The notes under the pieces are model-generated. The model was not told the DNA's origin. It saw nothing but the letters and a program-made list of their open reading frames with translations, and did no database searches. From JAAZPG01 sp012797375 (GTDB taxonomy: Bacteria > Acidobacteriota > Aminicenantia > Aminicenantales > UBA4085), in contig CALMMC010000096.1 of NCBI GenBank assembly GCA_937868205.1, positions 1 to 32,657 of the forward strand: a stretch of DNA of 32,657 bases, in the 5' to 3' direction. Made by a program: the position numbers and the translations under genes. Shown here piece by piece: positions 24,078 to 32,025 of the stretch (position 1 is the stretch's first letter; each line of letters starts with the position of its first letter).

Positions 24078-26306
24078 TTAAGGCTCGGCGCGGTCCTCCG
24101 GGCCGGAGGGCCGTTGCGCCGCTCGGGGGCGTTTTCCCCGCCGGGGGGAAGGGAATTCCCTCGGCCCTGAACCGGATTTCAGCCGCTCCTCCCATCGACG
24201 GAGAACAGCCTCGGCCTCGCTTTTTCTTTTCGTCCGCTTCTCGGCCGTCGTTTCGAGATAGTTTTTCAGCCAAAAGACGGCTTCTTTCAGATCCCCCGCT
24301 TTTTCGGAGAGAAAGGCGTAGGCATATCCTAATTCCGCCGAGGGACGGACGTCGAGAAGCCGCTTCAAAGCTCCCCTCGCCGGACCGATTCGTCCCAGTG
24401 ATTCATAGACGCGGCTGAGCTCCAGACAGACGGCCTCGTCTTCAGGATATTGATTCCAAAGGATTTCGTAAACGGCCAGGGCGTTTTCGTATTCGCCCAA
24501 GGCCGCCAGGGACAAGCCGATTCTCATCCGGAGCGCCTTGTTTTCAGGCTCGATATCCAGGGCTCTTCGGTAAAAACCCAGGGCGGCCTTCCATTCGCCC
24601 TTCTTGGCTTGGATGCTTCCCGAAAGGAACAGCGCGTCGAAATAACGGGGATCCACGGCCAACAGGATTCGGCCGGCGGCCAGGGCGTCCTCGTCCCTCT
24701 CCGCTTTAAGATAAAAATTCATCAAACGGCTGAGGATCAGGACGGAATCGGGATGGCTCCGGAGTCCCTCCTCGAGGACGTGAACCGCCTCTTCGACGCG
24801 GTTCATTTTCATGTAGAGGAACCCGAGATTGACGAAATTGCTAGGGACATCGGGATTGAGACGGAGGAATTCTCGATAACATTTCTCGGCCTCCGAATAT
24901 TCGCCGCGCGTCTCATGAAGATTGCCCCGGAAATACAGGAGATAATCCTCGATTTTATCCTTCGGATCGGGGAGCGCTTTTTCCGAACGGCCGTCCGAGG
25001 GACGCCCCAGGTAGCCGAGCGACCGGAGGCGCTCCTCTTCTTCCGGGGAGAGCCGCCTTTTTCCCCCGTCCTTTTCCGAAGAGAGCTTTTCGGCCGATTC
25101 TTGGAGCTTTTTCCTCATGTCCCGGGCGATCCCGGGCTCCTGGAGAAGGACGTTCCGCTTTTCCCGGGGATCGAGGGCGAGGTTGAACAATTCGGGTTTG
25201 GGGGATTGGAGATATTTCCAATCGCCGTCCACCAGGCCGGTGATTTCCGACCATCCGTAATTTTCCCGGGGATAATACGATTCCAGATAGACCGGAAGAT
25301 CAATTCCCTTTTTGCCTTTCATCAGCGGAACCAGGTTTTTTCCCTGGCTCTCTTTCGGCGGAGCGAGGCCGGCCAGGGTCAAGATCGTGGGAACGAGATC
25401 GATCAGCCGAACCCGGGACGAGACCACCCGCCCTTGGGGAAGGCGGTTCTCCCAATACATGATCAAGGGGACACGGACGGTATTGTCGTAGAGAAACAAT
25501 CCGTGATCGATCTCTTTTCTTTCCCCCAGCCCCTCCCCGTGATCTCCGCAGAGAACGATCAAGGTTCGGCCGAGGACGCCGTTCCTCCTCAGGGCGTCGA
25601 TGCTCTTCCCGATGAATTCATCCATGTAGGCGATTTCGGCGTCATACGGACTGTCGGAACGGGGATGGCGAAAATCCGAGGGAGGCTGATAGGGGAGGTG
25701 GGGATCGAAGAAATGCAGCCAGCAAAAGAATTTCCGGCCGGCGTTTTCGTCGAGCCAGCGGGCGAAGGATTCATAAACCTTGTCGGCGGTTCTCTCGGAA
25801 CGGAAGCTTTTCAGGATTTCCCCTTCCTGGAAGTCATCGTCGTAAACATCGAATCCCTGGTCGAGCCCGAAGCGGGAGTCGACGGTGAACGAGGAGACGA
25901 ACGCCGCCGTCGCGTACCCGTCTTTCTTCAGGATTTCGGCGAGGGTCGTCCGGCGGGGATCCAGGTAATAGAATCCGTTGTTGTGGACGCGATGATAGGC
26001 CGGAACGGTGCCCGTCATGAGGGAACAATGGGACGGAAGGGTGAGAGGGGCTTGGGCGTAAGCCCGGTCGAAACGGACCCCGGCCGAAGCCAGGGCGTCC
26101 AGCCGGGGGGTGAGGGCCTTGGCATAGCCGTAACAGCCCAGCCGGTCGGCCCGCGTCGTATCCATCGTGACGAGCAAGACGTTGATTCCGGCTTCGGTTT
26201 TACCGCGGCCTTGAACGGCCGGAAAGGCGGCGGTCCAAGCGCCGAGGAGAAAAACGGCGGCGCCGGCGGCTTGGAGTATTAGACGGAGACGGGGGCGGGG
26301 GGTCAT
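24078..26306 (-). CDS. Sulfatase-fold (alkaline phosphatase superfamily) protein with C-terminal TPR repeats
   Basis: An exported or anchored protein of 742 residues. Hydrophobic signal segment at 8-30. The sulfatase-type domain at about 40-440 shows the metal-ligand start NVLLVTMDTTRADRLG (Asp49), the nucleophile region APLTLPSHCSLMTGT, CGDHGEGLGER and DNTVRVPLIMYW. The residue aligned with the formylglycine Cys is Thr89 and the usual Arg is His93, so a standard sulfatase reaction is doubtful. A phosphodiesterase or phosphotransferase activity with Thr as nucleophile is possible. About seven TPR units fill 455-715. ATG 26306 sits 6 bases after a TAGAAT box, with only a weak GGAG 3 bases upstream. 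Confidence 0.85.
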   Translation of the reverse strand: MTPRPRLRLILQAAGAAVFLLGAWTAAFPAVQGRGKTEAGINVLLVTMDTTRADRLGCYGYAKALTPRLDALASAGVRFDRAYAQAPLTLPSHCSLMTGTVPAYHRVHNNGFYYLDPRRTTLAEILKKDGYATAAFVSSFTVDSRFGLDQGFDVYDDDFQEGEILKSFRSERTADKVYESFARWLDENAGRKFFCWLHFFDPHLPYQPPSDFRHPRSDSPYDAEIAYMDEFIGKSIDALRRNGVLGRTLIVLCGDHGEGLGERKEIDHGLFLYDNTVRVPLIMYWENRLPQGRVVSSRVRLIDLVPTILTLAGLAPPKESQGKNLVPLMKGKKGIDLPVYLESYYPRENYGWSEITGLVDGDWKYLQSPKPELFNLALDPREKRNVLLQEPGIARDMRKKLQESAEKLSSEKDGGKRRLSPEEEERLRSLGYLGRPSDGRSEKALPDPKDKIEDYLLYFRGNLHETRGEYSEAEKCYREFLRLNPDVPSNFVNLGFLYMKMNRVEEAVHVLEEGLRSHPDSVLILSRLMNFYLKAERDEDALAAGRILLAVDPRYFDALFLSGSIQAKKGEWKAALGFYRRALDIEPENKALRMRIGLSLAALGEYENALAVYEILWNQYPEDEAVCLELSRVYESLGRIGPARGALKRLLDVRPSAELGYAYAFLSEKAGDLKEAVFWLKNYLETTAEKRTKRKSEAEAVLRRWEERLKSGSGPREFPSPRRGKRPRAAQRPSGPEDRAEP

Positions 26307-26312
26307 GGCTCC

Positions 26313-26341
26313 ATTCTACTTGAACGGAAATCCTCTCACAA
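26313..26341 (-). promoter_or_regulatory. Promoter of the sulfatase-fold gene, predicted leaderless
   Basis: Minus strand: TTGTGA (26341-26336), a 17-base spacer, then TAGAAT (26318-26313). The predicted start falls at about 26306, the A of the start codon. Confidence 0.5.
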
Positions 26342-26401
26342 GAAAGGCGCGCTCCCGATCCTCATCCCCGGGGGGGCGGCCGGCGCCGGCAAAGGCGGGA
26401 G

Positions 26402-26450
26402 AAAAAAACATGGCCTTTCCTCCCCGGATTTGATCCGGGGAGGAAAGGCC
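26402..26450 (-). terminator. Strong intrinsic terminator after the TonB-dependent receptor
   Basis: A perfect 18-bp stem: arms 26412-26429 and 26433-26450 with loop TTG (26430-26432). On the minus strand the stem is followed by ATGTTTTTTTC, a U tract three bases after the stem. It begins 25 bases after the receptor stop and separates it from the sulfatase-fold gene. Confidence 0.92.
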
Positions 26451-26475
26451 TTTAACGGGAAGGGGAGTAAGAAAA

Positions 26476-29163
26476 TCAGTAGCTGATTTTCAATCCAAGG
26501 CGAATGGTTCTCGGAGCGGTCACGCTCGTCGGTTTTCCGAAATTCGTCCCGGCGCGGTTGTACACGTTGATTTGGATCACTTCATTGAACAGGTTGAAGA
26601 CGTCCGCCAGGACGGAAAGCCGGAAAGCCCCGAGGGAGAATGATTTTTCCAGCCTCAGGTCCATGTTGCTGCGCGAGGGAAGCCGGCGGTCTCCAACGGG
26701 CTCCGTTCGGACATTGACGCTTCCTTGCGAGAGCTTCACGGGAATCGTCCGGCCCCAAGGCGAGCCGGCCAGAAAGACGAAAAAGCCGCTCAGATTGATG
26801 TCCAGCGGGAGGACGTAGGTTCCCTGGATCTTGAAAATATGGGGAATGCTGGAGGCGAATTCCCCGTAACCGAAGATCTGGTTGTTCGGATCCAGGTACT
26901 GGGTGCTCCTCCCCAAAAGGGAGGAGCTGGAATAGCTTCCTTCCTCATGGCTGTACACGTACGAGGTGGCCAGCTGCCACCGGTTGGAGAATCGTTTCGT
27001 CAATCCGACTTCGAAGGCGTGGTATTTTCTTTCAGGCGTGATGGAGACGATGTCCGGGTAGGCGGCCCCGATGTCCTTTCCTTTTTGGGGATTGGTGATG
27101 AAATATTTCGCAGCGGCCGGATTCACGTTATTATAAACGGTAATCGCCTGTTGCGTTTCGGGATCCGTGTAGGAAACCGGGACGAACGTGCAGCCGAGTT
27201 CGACGGGCTCGACGAAATTGAACCATTTCTTGTACACATAGGACATCTTGACGGTGATGTCCGAGCCGAGCACGTGCTCGATCCCGGCGGCGAACTGATC
27301 CATCGAGGGATGCTTGATGTTCGGATCGATGGAATACAGATTGTCCGGCTTGATCCGGTAGAGCTCCGTCAAACCGACCCAATTCGGCCCGACGCTGTAG
27401 TAGATGTCGTCCGCTTCCGCCGACGCTTGGGCGAAATTGTAGGTTTTCGTCCCTTCCTGGTATCTCCCGTAATGGGCCTTGAGGGCGGTTTTATGATTTT
27501 TGAAGATGTCCCAAATGAAGCCGATGCGGGGTTCGATGCCCGTGGGCTTGTAAACGGTTTTGTAGCTGTCATCCGCGCCGGGAATGCTGCCCCGAATGAT
27601 GTCGACTCTCAGTCCCGGATTGAGGACGAGGGAGTCGGAGATTTTCCAGGAGTCCTGGGCGTAGAAGGAAAAACGGTTGTTGAAGGCGTCCTGCTTGGTA
27701 TAGCCGGCCCGCGCCCGGTAGGGCTCCCCGTTATAATCCTCGAACATGATCCCGCCGTTGATGTTGCGCTGTCCGGCCCCGTGGCTTCTTTCAAATTCGA
27801 ATCCCACCTTGATGTCGTGGGAGCCGAGGATGAAGTCGTCCACATGGCTGGTCAGGGACAACGACGTCCCGATGCGGCTCGCCTGCCACAAGGAGTTCCA
27901 CCAGACGTTGCGGGTGTACATCCCCGTGTAGACGTCATAATGCCCGGACACATCCTTGCCCTGGCTGGGGTTGTAGACGTTATCCATCGTGTAGCCGGCG
28001 ACCTTGAACTCGAGGAAGGTCGAAGGCGAGAACATGTGAAGGTAGTTGAGATTCCCCATGTACGTCGGCGTGAGGAAATCCTCGTTGACCTCGGGGGCGT
28101 AGAAGGCGCTCGTCAGGCGGTCGAGGGCCTTGTTGTTGTGAACCTCGAAGAACGTCTGGAATTTGTTCTTTTCGTCGAGCTGATAGGTCAATTTAGCGAA
28201 AAACTTGGGGAACTGATTGACCAGGGTTTTGTTCAGGGCCGTGATTCTTTCCTTGCGCAGGTAATACTCGACGCCCGTGAAAAACCAAAGCTTGTCCTGG
28301 ATGATGGGCCCGCCCAAATGAAAGCTCGGGTCCGTCAACGAGGAAATGGGGGCGTTCGGCACCAGGGCCCAATAGGGATCGCTTTTGTTGATGCCGTCCT
28401 TGCTGTGCCAATCAAAGTTCTTGTAATAGAATTGCAAATCCGCGCTCAGGGTGTTTCCGCCGGATTTGGTGATGATGTTGGCGACCGAGCCGGTGAAGTT
28501 CCCGTATTCAGCCGGAGCGCCCAAGCCGAGGATTTCCACTTCTTCCACGACTTCGTAATCAATGGGGGCCGTGTAGACGCCGGACCCGTACCAAGCGTCC
28601 ACCAATTCCACCCCGTCCAGCTGATAGGAGTTCGACGCCCGGCTGCCGCCGTAAGAATAATCTCCCTGGGAGCCCGAGGCGAAGGCGAAGATTTCCGTCA
28701 GATTCCGCGACGTCGGGACGTTGGTCAAGAGTTCCTTGGTGATCACCGTTTTACTCAGACCGGTGTCCTGCAAGTCGATGAGGGGGGCGACGCCTTGAAC
28801 CACGATTTCATGATCCTGGGCTGCCGGAGTCATTTCGATGGGGATGGTCGCCGTGATCCCCGTGTGCAGCACGATGTTGGTTTTTTGGACGGTGTTGAAG
28901 CCTTGGAGAGTCGCCTCCAAAGAGTATGTTCCGATGGGCAGGACCGTCAACCGGTATTGGCCTTCCTCATCCGAGGCGGCCGCCCGGCTTCCCATCAAAT
29001 TCGGGGACGTGACGACGATGCTGACGCCGGGGAGCGGCACCCCGTCCTGATCGACGACCTTGCCGACGATGGCCGACGTCCCGCGCGTTTGGGCCGCGGC
29101 GATTCCGGCTAAGGTCACCGCCAACGACAAAAGGCAGAAAGCGGCTTTCAATTTTCGATGCAC
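26476..29163 (-). CDS. TonB-dependent receptor with carboxypeptidase-regulatory-like N-terminal domain
   Basis: Predicted outer-membrane active-transport receptor of 895 residues. Signal peptide 1-24 (LAGIAAAQ), a carboxypeptidase-regulatory-like domain at about 28-112 (AIVGKVVDQDGVPLPGVSIVV), then a plug at about 118-235 (ELLTNVPTSRNLTEIFAFASG, SRASNSYQLDGVELVD, AEYGNFTGSVANIITKSGGN). The remainder is a long beta-barrel ending IRLGLKISY. This OmpA/Oar-like TonB-receptor architecture is common in Acidobacteriota and Bacteroidota, often for glycans or peptides. The ligand is unknown and no SusD-like partner is present. The start is GTG 29163, with AGGAGGG four bases upstream. It has a long, structured leader and a strong terminator. 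Confidence 0.92.
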   Translation of the reverse strand: MHRKLKAAFCLLSLAVTLAGIAAAQTRGTSAIVGKVVDQDGVPLPGVSIVVTSPNLMGSRAAASDEEGQYRLTVLPIGTYSLEATLQGFNTVQKTNIVLHTGITATIPIEMTPAAQDHEIVVQGVAPLIDLQDTGLSKTVITKELLTNVPTSRNLTEIFAFASGSQGDYSYGGSRASNSYQLDGVELVDAWYGSGVYTAPIDYEVVEEVEILGLGAPAEYGNFTGSVANIITKSGGNTLSADLQFYYKNFDWHSKDGINKSDPYWALVPNAPISSLTDPSFHLGGPIIQDKLWFFTGVEYYLRKERITALNKTLVNQFPKFFAKLTYQLDEKNKFQTFFEVHNNKALDRLTSAFYAPEVNEDFLTPTYMGNLNYLHMFSPSTFLEFKVAGYTMDNVYNPSQGKDVSGHYDVYTGMYTRNVWWNSLWQASRIGTSLSLTSHVDDFILGSHDIKVGFEFERSHGAGQRNINGGIMFEDYNGEPYRARAGYTKQDAFNNRFSFYAQDSWKISDSLVLNPGLRVDIIRGSIPGADDSYKTVYKPTGIEPRIGFIWDIFKNHKTALKAHYGRYQEGTKTYNFAQASAEADDIYYSVGPNWVGLTELYRIKPDNLYSIDPNIKHPSMDQFAAGIEHVLGSDITVKMSYVYKKWFNFVEPVELGCTFVPVSYTDPETQQAITVYNNVNPAAAKYFITNPQKGKDIGAAYPDIVSITPERKYHAFEVGLTKRFSNRWQLATSYVYSHEEGSYSSSSLLGRSTQYLDPNNQIFGYGEFASSIPHIFKIQGTYVLPLDINLSGFFVFLAGSPWGRTIPVKLSQGSVNVRTEPVGDRRLPSRSNMDLRLEKSFSLGAFRLSVLADVFNLFNEVIQINVYNRAGTNFGKPTSVTAPRTIRLGLKISY

Positions 29164-29232
29164 TTTACCCTCCTTGTTTAAGCGGCCAAGAGCGTTTTAG
29201 CGTTCGGCGCTTTCTTTGGTGTTCCGATTTCC

Positions 29233-29292
29233 TCATTCGATCCGAGGCCTGCGGCTGAAAAAACAAACGCGGACACAGGACGGTCCGCGCAT
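29233..29292 (-). CDS. Putative 19-residue leader peptide in the receptor 5' leader
   Basis: ATG 29292 to TGA 29233 encodes MRGPSCVRVCFFSRRPRIE. A strong Shine-Dalgarno (AAAGGAGGGG, core GGAGG at 29305-29301) lies 8 bases upstream, better than that of many real genes here. The peptide has five Arg and two Cys. Its codons 2-9 form an intrinsic-terminator-like hairpin. It lies about 93 bases after the predicted transcription start and 70 bases before the receptor GTG. Translation is inferred from the ribosome binding site and position only; no homology is known to me. Confidence 0.45.
   Translation of the reverse strand: MRGPSCVRVCFFSRRPRIE
29257..29289 (-). terminator. Candidate attenuator terminator in the TonB-receptor leader
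   Basis: Minus strand: CGCGGAC (29289-29283), an 8-base loop, then GTCCGCG (29274-29268): a perfect 7-bp stem immediately followed by TTTGTTTTTTC. A U-rich tail directly after a GC stem is rare in this GC-rich sequence. It lies within the leader peptide frame, so a translating ribosome would disrupt it. Confidence 0.55.
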
Positions 29293-29309
29293 TTTCTTCC
29301 CCTCCTTTC

Positions 29310-29330
29310 GTCCGGACAGCCCTCCCGGAC
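29310..29330 (-). other. Upstream hairpin able to re-pair with the attenuator arms
   Basis: Minus strand: GTCCGG (29330-29325), a 9-base loop, then CCGGAC (29315-29310). The right arm contains CGGAC (29314-29310), which can instead pair with GTCCG (29274-29270) of the terminator. The left arm can pair with CGGAC (29287-29283). The four segments can therefore form mutually exclusive structures. Confidence 0.45.
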
Positions 29331-29340
29331 CCCGTTTCCA

Positions 29341-29700
29341 CGCTCGACATACAAAACAATAAGTGTTTCATTAACGATATTACATCTGATATATATAATA
29401 AACAATTTCTTTTTGTCAAGCATTGGAGTGATTTTTCATGCGTTCTGAAATGGCATATAAATATAAGAAATTAATGTAAATATACGCATATGGGGAAATC
29501 GATTCAAAACACGCCCAAGCCTTGAAAGACCGATTCCATGAATAAGACATAAATGTTAGAATTTCCAATAACCTCTCCGGTATGTTCCCGTATGTAATTG
29601 AAAATAAAGAAAAAATGTCAATGAAACCCAACCGGCGCACATGGGAAAATCTTTTCCTCGAGAGAGCCGGATTTGAAATTCACAAAATGTTGGGATAATA
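29341..29700. other. AT-rich divergent regulatory region
   Basis: Counting by line gives 121 G/C in 360 bases (about 34%), against roughly 60-65% elsewhere. It separates the divergently transcribed TonB-receptor and GWxTD genes and contains both promoters. The short frames inside it (for example 29416-29640, minus) lack a good ribosome binding site and look like chance frames. Confidence 0.7.
29390..29419 (-). promoter_or_regulatory. TonB-receptor promoter with consensus -35
   Basis: Minus strand: perfect TTGACA (29419-29414), then overlapping TATATA boxes at a spacer of 16 (29397-29392) or 18 (29395-29390). The predicted start is near 29385, giving an untranslated leader of about 220 bases. 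Confidence 0.72.
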
Positions 29701-29701
29701 T
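29673..29701 (+). promoter_or_regulatory. Promoter of the GWxTD gene
   Basis: TTGAAA (29673-29678), a 17-base spacer, then TAATAT (29696-29701). The predicted start is near 29708, about 63 bases before ATG 29771. Confidence 0.6.
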
Positions 29702-29770
29702 AAATCTTTGGAGAATTCGGCGTGCTTTCCATGTTTTTCGAGGCATCAAAGCCAAAAACGGGATGGACGG

Positions 29771-31861
29771 ATGAAGATCATGAGGCTTGATTCGGCGACA
29801 AGAACCCGTGCGTTTGTTTTTGCGGCGGTTCTCATTTTCTCCGTGTCCCTCCTCCGGGCGGACCAGGCCGTGGCGGAAAGTCCGGCCGAAAAACACGGCC
29901 GATGGCTTGAAGAAGAAGTCGTTTACCTCATCGCTCCCATCGAAAAGGAGATTTTCTTAAAGCTGAAATCGGACCGGGAAAGAGACCTTTTTATCGAGGC
30001 GTTCTGGAAACAACGGGACCCGACGCCCGGCACGGATGAAAACGAGTTCAAAAAAGAGCACTACCGGCGTTTGAGCCACGTCAATCGGATGTTCGGGCGG
30101 ACGACGACCAAGCCCGGCTGGATGACGGACCGCGGGCGCATGTACATCATTTTGGGCGAGCCCACCGACATTCAGAGATATGAAAGCAAGTCCGATCTTT
30201 TTCCCGCGGAAGTCTGGTTTTACCAGGGAAAGGGCGATCTCGGCTTCCCGAACGGATTCTCCCTCGTGTTTTTCCAGGAGGGGGGGGTCGGCGAATACCG
30301 GTTGTACAGCCCCTTGAAAGACGGCCCCCAGGCCCTCTTGGCTTATGATCAAGGGAACCCGTTCGATTATTCCGGCGCGTATTTAAAGCTGAGGGAAATC
30401 GAACCGGCCTTGGCTTCCGTCTCGATCAGCTTCGTCCCAGGAGAGGATTCCTCGGGGATGGGGCGTCCCAGCCTGGTCTCCGATATGCTGGTCCAGAATA
30501 TCGAAGCGTATCCCGAAAAAATCGTCGATGAAACGTACGCCCGCAAGTTTTTCGAGTACAAAGACATCGTGGAAGTGGATTATACGGCGAATTATATCCG
30601 CAGCGATTCCCTGGTGAAAGTGATCAAGGACGCCTCGGGGGTTTATTTCGTTCATTACGCCATCGAGCCCGAGCGGCTGTCGATCGAGGCGGGGAGGGGC
30701 GGCTTCCAGGCGAATCTCAAGATCTTCGGATCCGTCCGGACCCCGGAAGGGAAAAACGTCTTTCAGTTTGAAAAGAAGATCTCCTTGGCCTTCGATCAGG
30801 ATCAGATCGAAAACATCAACCGCCGGCCCTACAGCATCCAAGATATGTTTCCTCTCATCCCGGGGGAATTCAAGCTCTCCATCCTCCTGAAAAATGAAAC
30901 CTCCAAGGAGTTCACCTCCCTCGAACAAGACCTGGTGATCCCCGGGGAGGACGATCGCCTGCAGATGACCTCTCTTTTGCTCGGTTACGCCGCGAAGAAA
31001 CAGGAGGCGGAGGCGGACAAGCTTCGGCCGTTTCAATTCGGATCCGTTCAAGTTCAATTCCCCGGGAACCGGACGTTTACGAGGAACGACACGCTGATTG
31101 CCGTGTTCCAAGTCCACGAAATCCACGGGGACTTCAAGGAGAAAGGCGAGGTCCGCTACGTGATCATGCGGGACGAGGACGAGATGCTCCGCTTGTCGCG
31201 GAAGGCGGGGGACTACGCCGATCTTCCCGATTGTTTTGAAGAGATCCCCCTCGGGAAATTCCCGCCGGGGCATTATCGGCTCCTCCTTTCACTGGCGATG
31301 GAAGGCCGGGAGATCATCTCTCAACGAGAGGATTTCATCCTGACGTACTTGGAAACGATCCCCCGGTCCTGGATCCATTCCCGGATTCTGCCGGACGCCG
31401 ACGATCCGGTCTATTCCTATTTCATCGGCACGCAGCTTTTCAATGTCGGCAAGATCGAGGCCGCCCGGAACGCCTTGGAGAAGGCCTTTCGAAAGAAACC
31501 CGATTCCTACGAATATGCGATCAATCTGGCCAAGGCCTGCCTGCGGCTGGCCGATGACCGGAAGATCGAAGAGGTGTTGAAGCCGTTTCTGAGCCTCCGG
31601 ACTCCTCCCGAATATGACGTCTTGTTTTTATTGGGGACGGCCTGTAAAAACACGGGAAAATGGGACCAGGCCGTTGATTATTTCAATCAAGCGGTAACCC
31701 ATTACGGGGTCAATCCCAACCTTCTCAATGTCTTGGGGACATGTTATTTCCAGATGGGCGACCATCGGGAAGCCTTGAGGGCTTGGGAAAAATCGCTCGA
31801 AATCAACGCAAATCAGCCCCAGATCCAAAAGAATGTGAATGTCTTGAAAGGGAAAAAGTAA
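29771..31861 (+). CDS. Exported GWxTD-domain protein with C-terminal TPR repeats
   Basis: A protein of 696 residues. Signal peptide near 12-36 (FVFAAVLIFSVSLLRA). The GWxTD domain at about 45-170 is clear: LKLKSDRERDLFIEAFWKQRDPTPGTDENEF, then PGWMTDRGRMYIILGEP with GWMTD at 116-120. A beta-rich middle follows, then TPR repeats from about 555 to the end (NVGKIEAARNALEKAFRKKPDSYEYAINLAKACLRL; LGTCYFQMGDHREALRAWEKSLEINANQPQ). GWxTD proteins have no established biochemical activity known to me and are probably envelope-associated. The frame is open to TTG 29708; ATG 29771 fits the signal peptide, but its ribosome site is weak and ATG 29780 is a close alternative. Confidence 0.85.
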   Translation: MKIMRLDSATRTRAFVFAAVLIFSVSLLRADQAVAESPAEKHGRWLEEEVVYLIAPIEKEIFLKLKSDRERDLFIEAFWKQRDPTPGTDENEFKKEHYRRLSHVNRMFGRTTTKPGWMTDRGRMYIILGEPTDIQRYESKSDLFPAEVWFYQGKGDLGFPNGFSLVFFQEGGVGEYRLYSPLKDGPQALLAYDQGNPFDYSGAYLKLREIEPALASVSISFVPGEDSSGMGRPSLVSDMLVQNIEAYPEKIVDETYARKFFEYKDIVEVDYTANYIRSDSLVKVIKDASGVYFVHYAIEPERLSIEAGRGGFQANLKIFGSVRTPEGKNVFQFEKKISLAFDQDQIENINRRPYSIQDMFPLIPGEFKLSILLKNETSKEFTSLEQDLVIPGEDDRLQMTSLLLGYAAKKQEAEADKLRPFQFGSVQVQFPGNRTFTRNDTLIAVFQVHEIHGDFKEKGEVRYVIMRDEDEMLRLSRKAGDYADLPDCFEEIPLGKFPPGHYRLLLSLAMEGREIISQREDFILTYLETIPRSWIHSRILPDADDPVYSYFIGTQLFNVGKIEAARNALEKAFRKKPDSYEYAINLAKACLRLADDRKIEEVLKPFLSLRTPPEYDVLFLLGTACKNTGKWDQAVDYFNQAVTHYGVNPNLLNVLGTCYFQMGDHREALRAWEKSLEINANQPQIQKNVNVLKGKK

Positions 31862-31961
31862 GGCGGTTTCCGGGGGATGGGGAAGCCGCGGCGGAAATCA
31901 ATCGATGGTTCTTTTTTCAGTCCTGATCAGGGATTAACCATTCACTCGTCTCTTTCAAGAC

Positions 31962-31991
31962 TTGACATTTGGTTTTAAAATCTCATATAAA
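31962..31991 (+). promoter_or_regulatory. Promoter of the GntR-family regulator
   Basis: Perfect TTGACA (31962-31967), an 18-base spacer, then TATAAA (31986-31991), 5 of 6. The predicted start is near 31998, 28 bases before GTG 32026. Confidence 0.72.
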
Positions 31992-32004
31992 TTAAATATG
32001 AGAT
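31980..32004. promoter_or_regulatory. Perfect inverted repeat, probable autoregulatory operator
   Basis: ATCTCATAT (31980-31988), 7 bases, then ATATGAGAT (31996-32004): perfect 9-base arms spanning the -10 box and the start point. A dimeric repressor bound here would block RNA polymerase. The adjacent gene encodes a GntR-type dimeric DNA-binding protein, so self-binding is the simplest reading. Confidence 0.6.
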
Positions 32005-32025
32005 ATTTTTAATCTGGAGGGGGAC

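Noticed and set aside
26379..26390. Palindrome GCCGGCGCCGGC between the receptor terminator and the sulfatase-fold gene
   Set aside because: Simple GC-rich palindromes are expected at this base composition, and there is no T tract or promoter overlap to give it a role.
29165..29423. Two overlapping 81-84 codon minus-strand frames covering the receptor leader
   Set aside because: Their starts lie upstream of the predicted transcription start and they have no good ribosome site; the 19-codon frame inside has a much stronger one.
29416..29640. 74-codon minus-strand frame in the AT-rich island
   Set aside because: No Shine-Dalgarno or promoter, composition only reflects AT-rich DNA, and it covers the region upstream of the receptor promoter.
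31922..31931. Palindrome CCTGATCAGG after the GWxTD gene as a terminator or operator
   Set aside because: No loop for an RNA hairpin and no T tract after it; too short to argue for an operator away from a promoter box.
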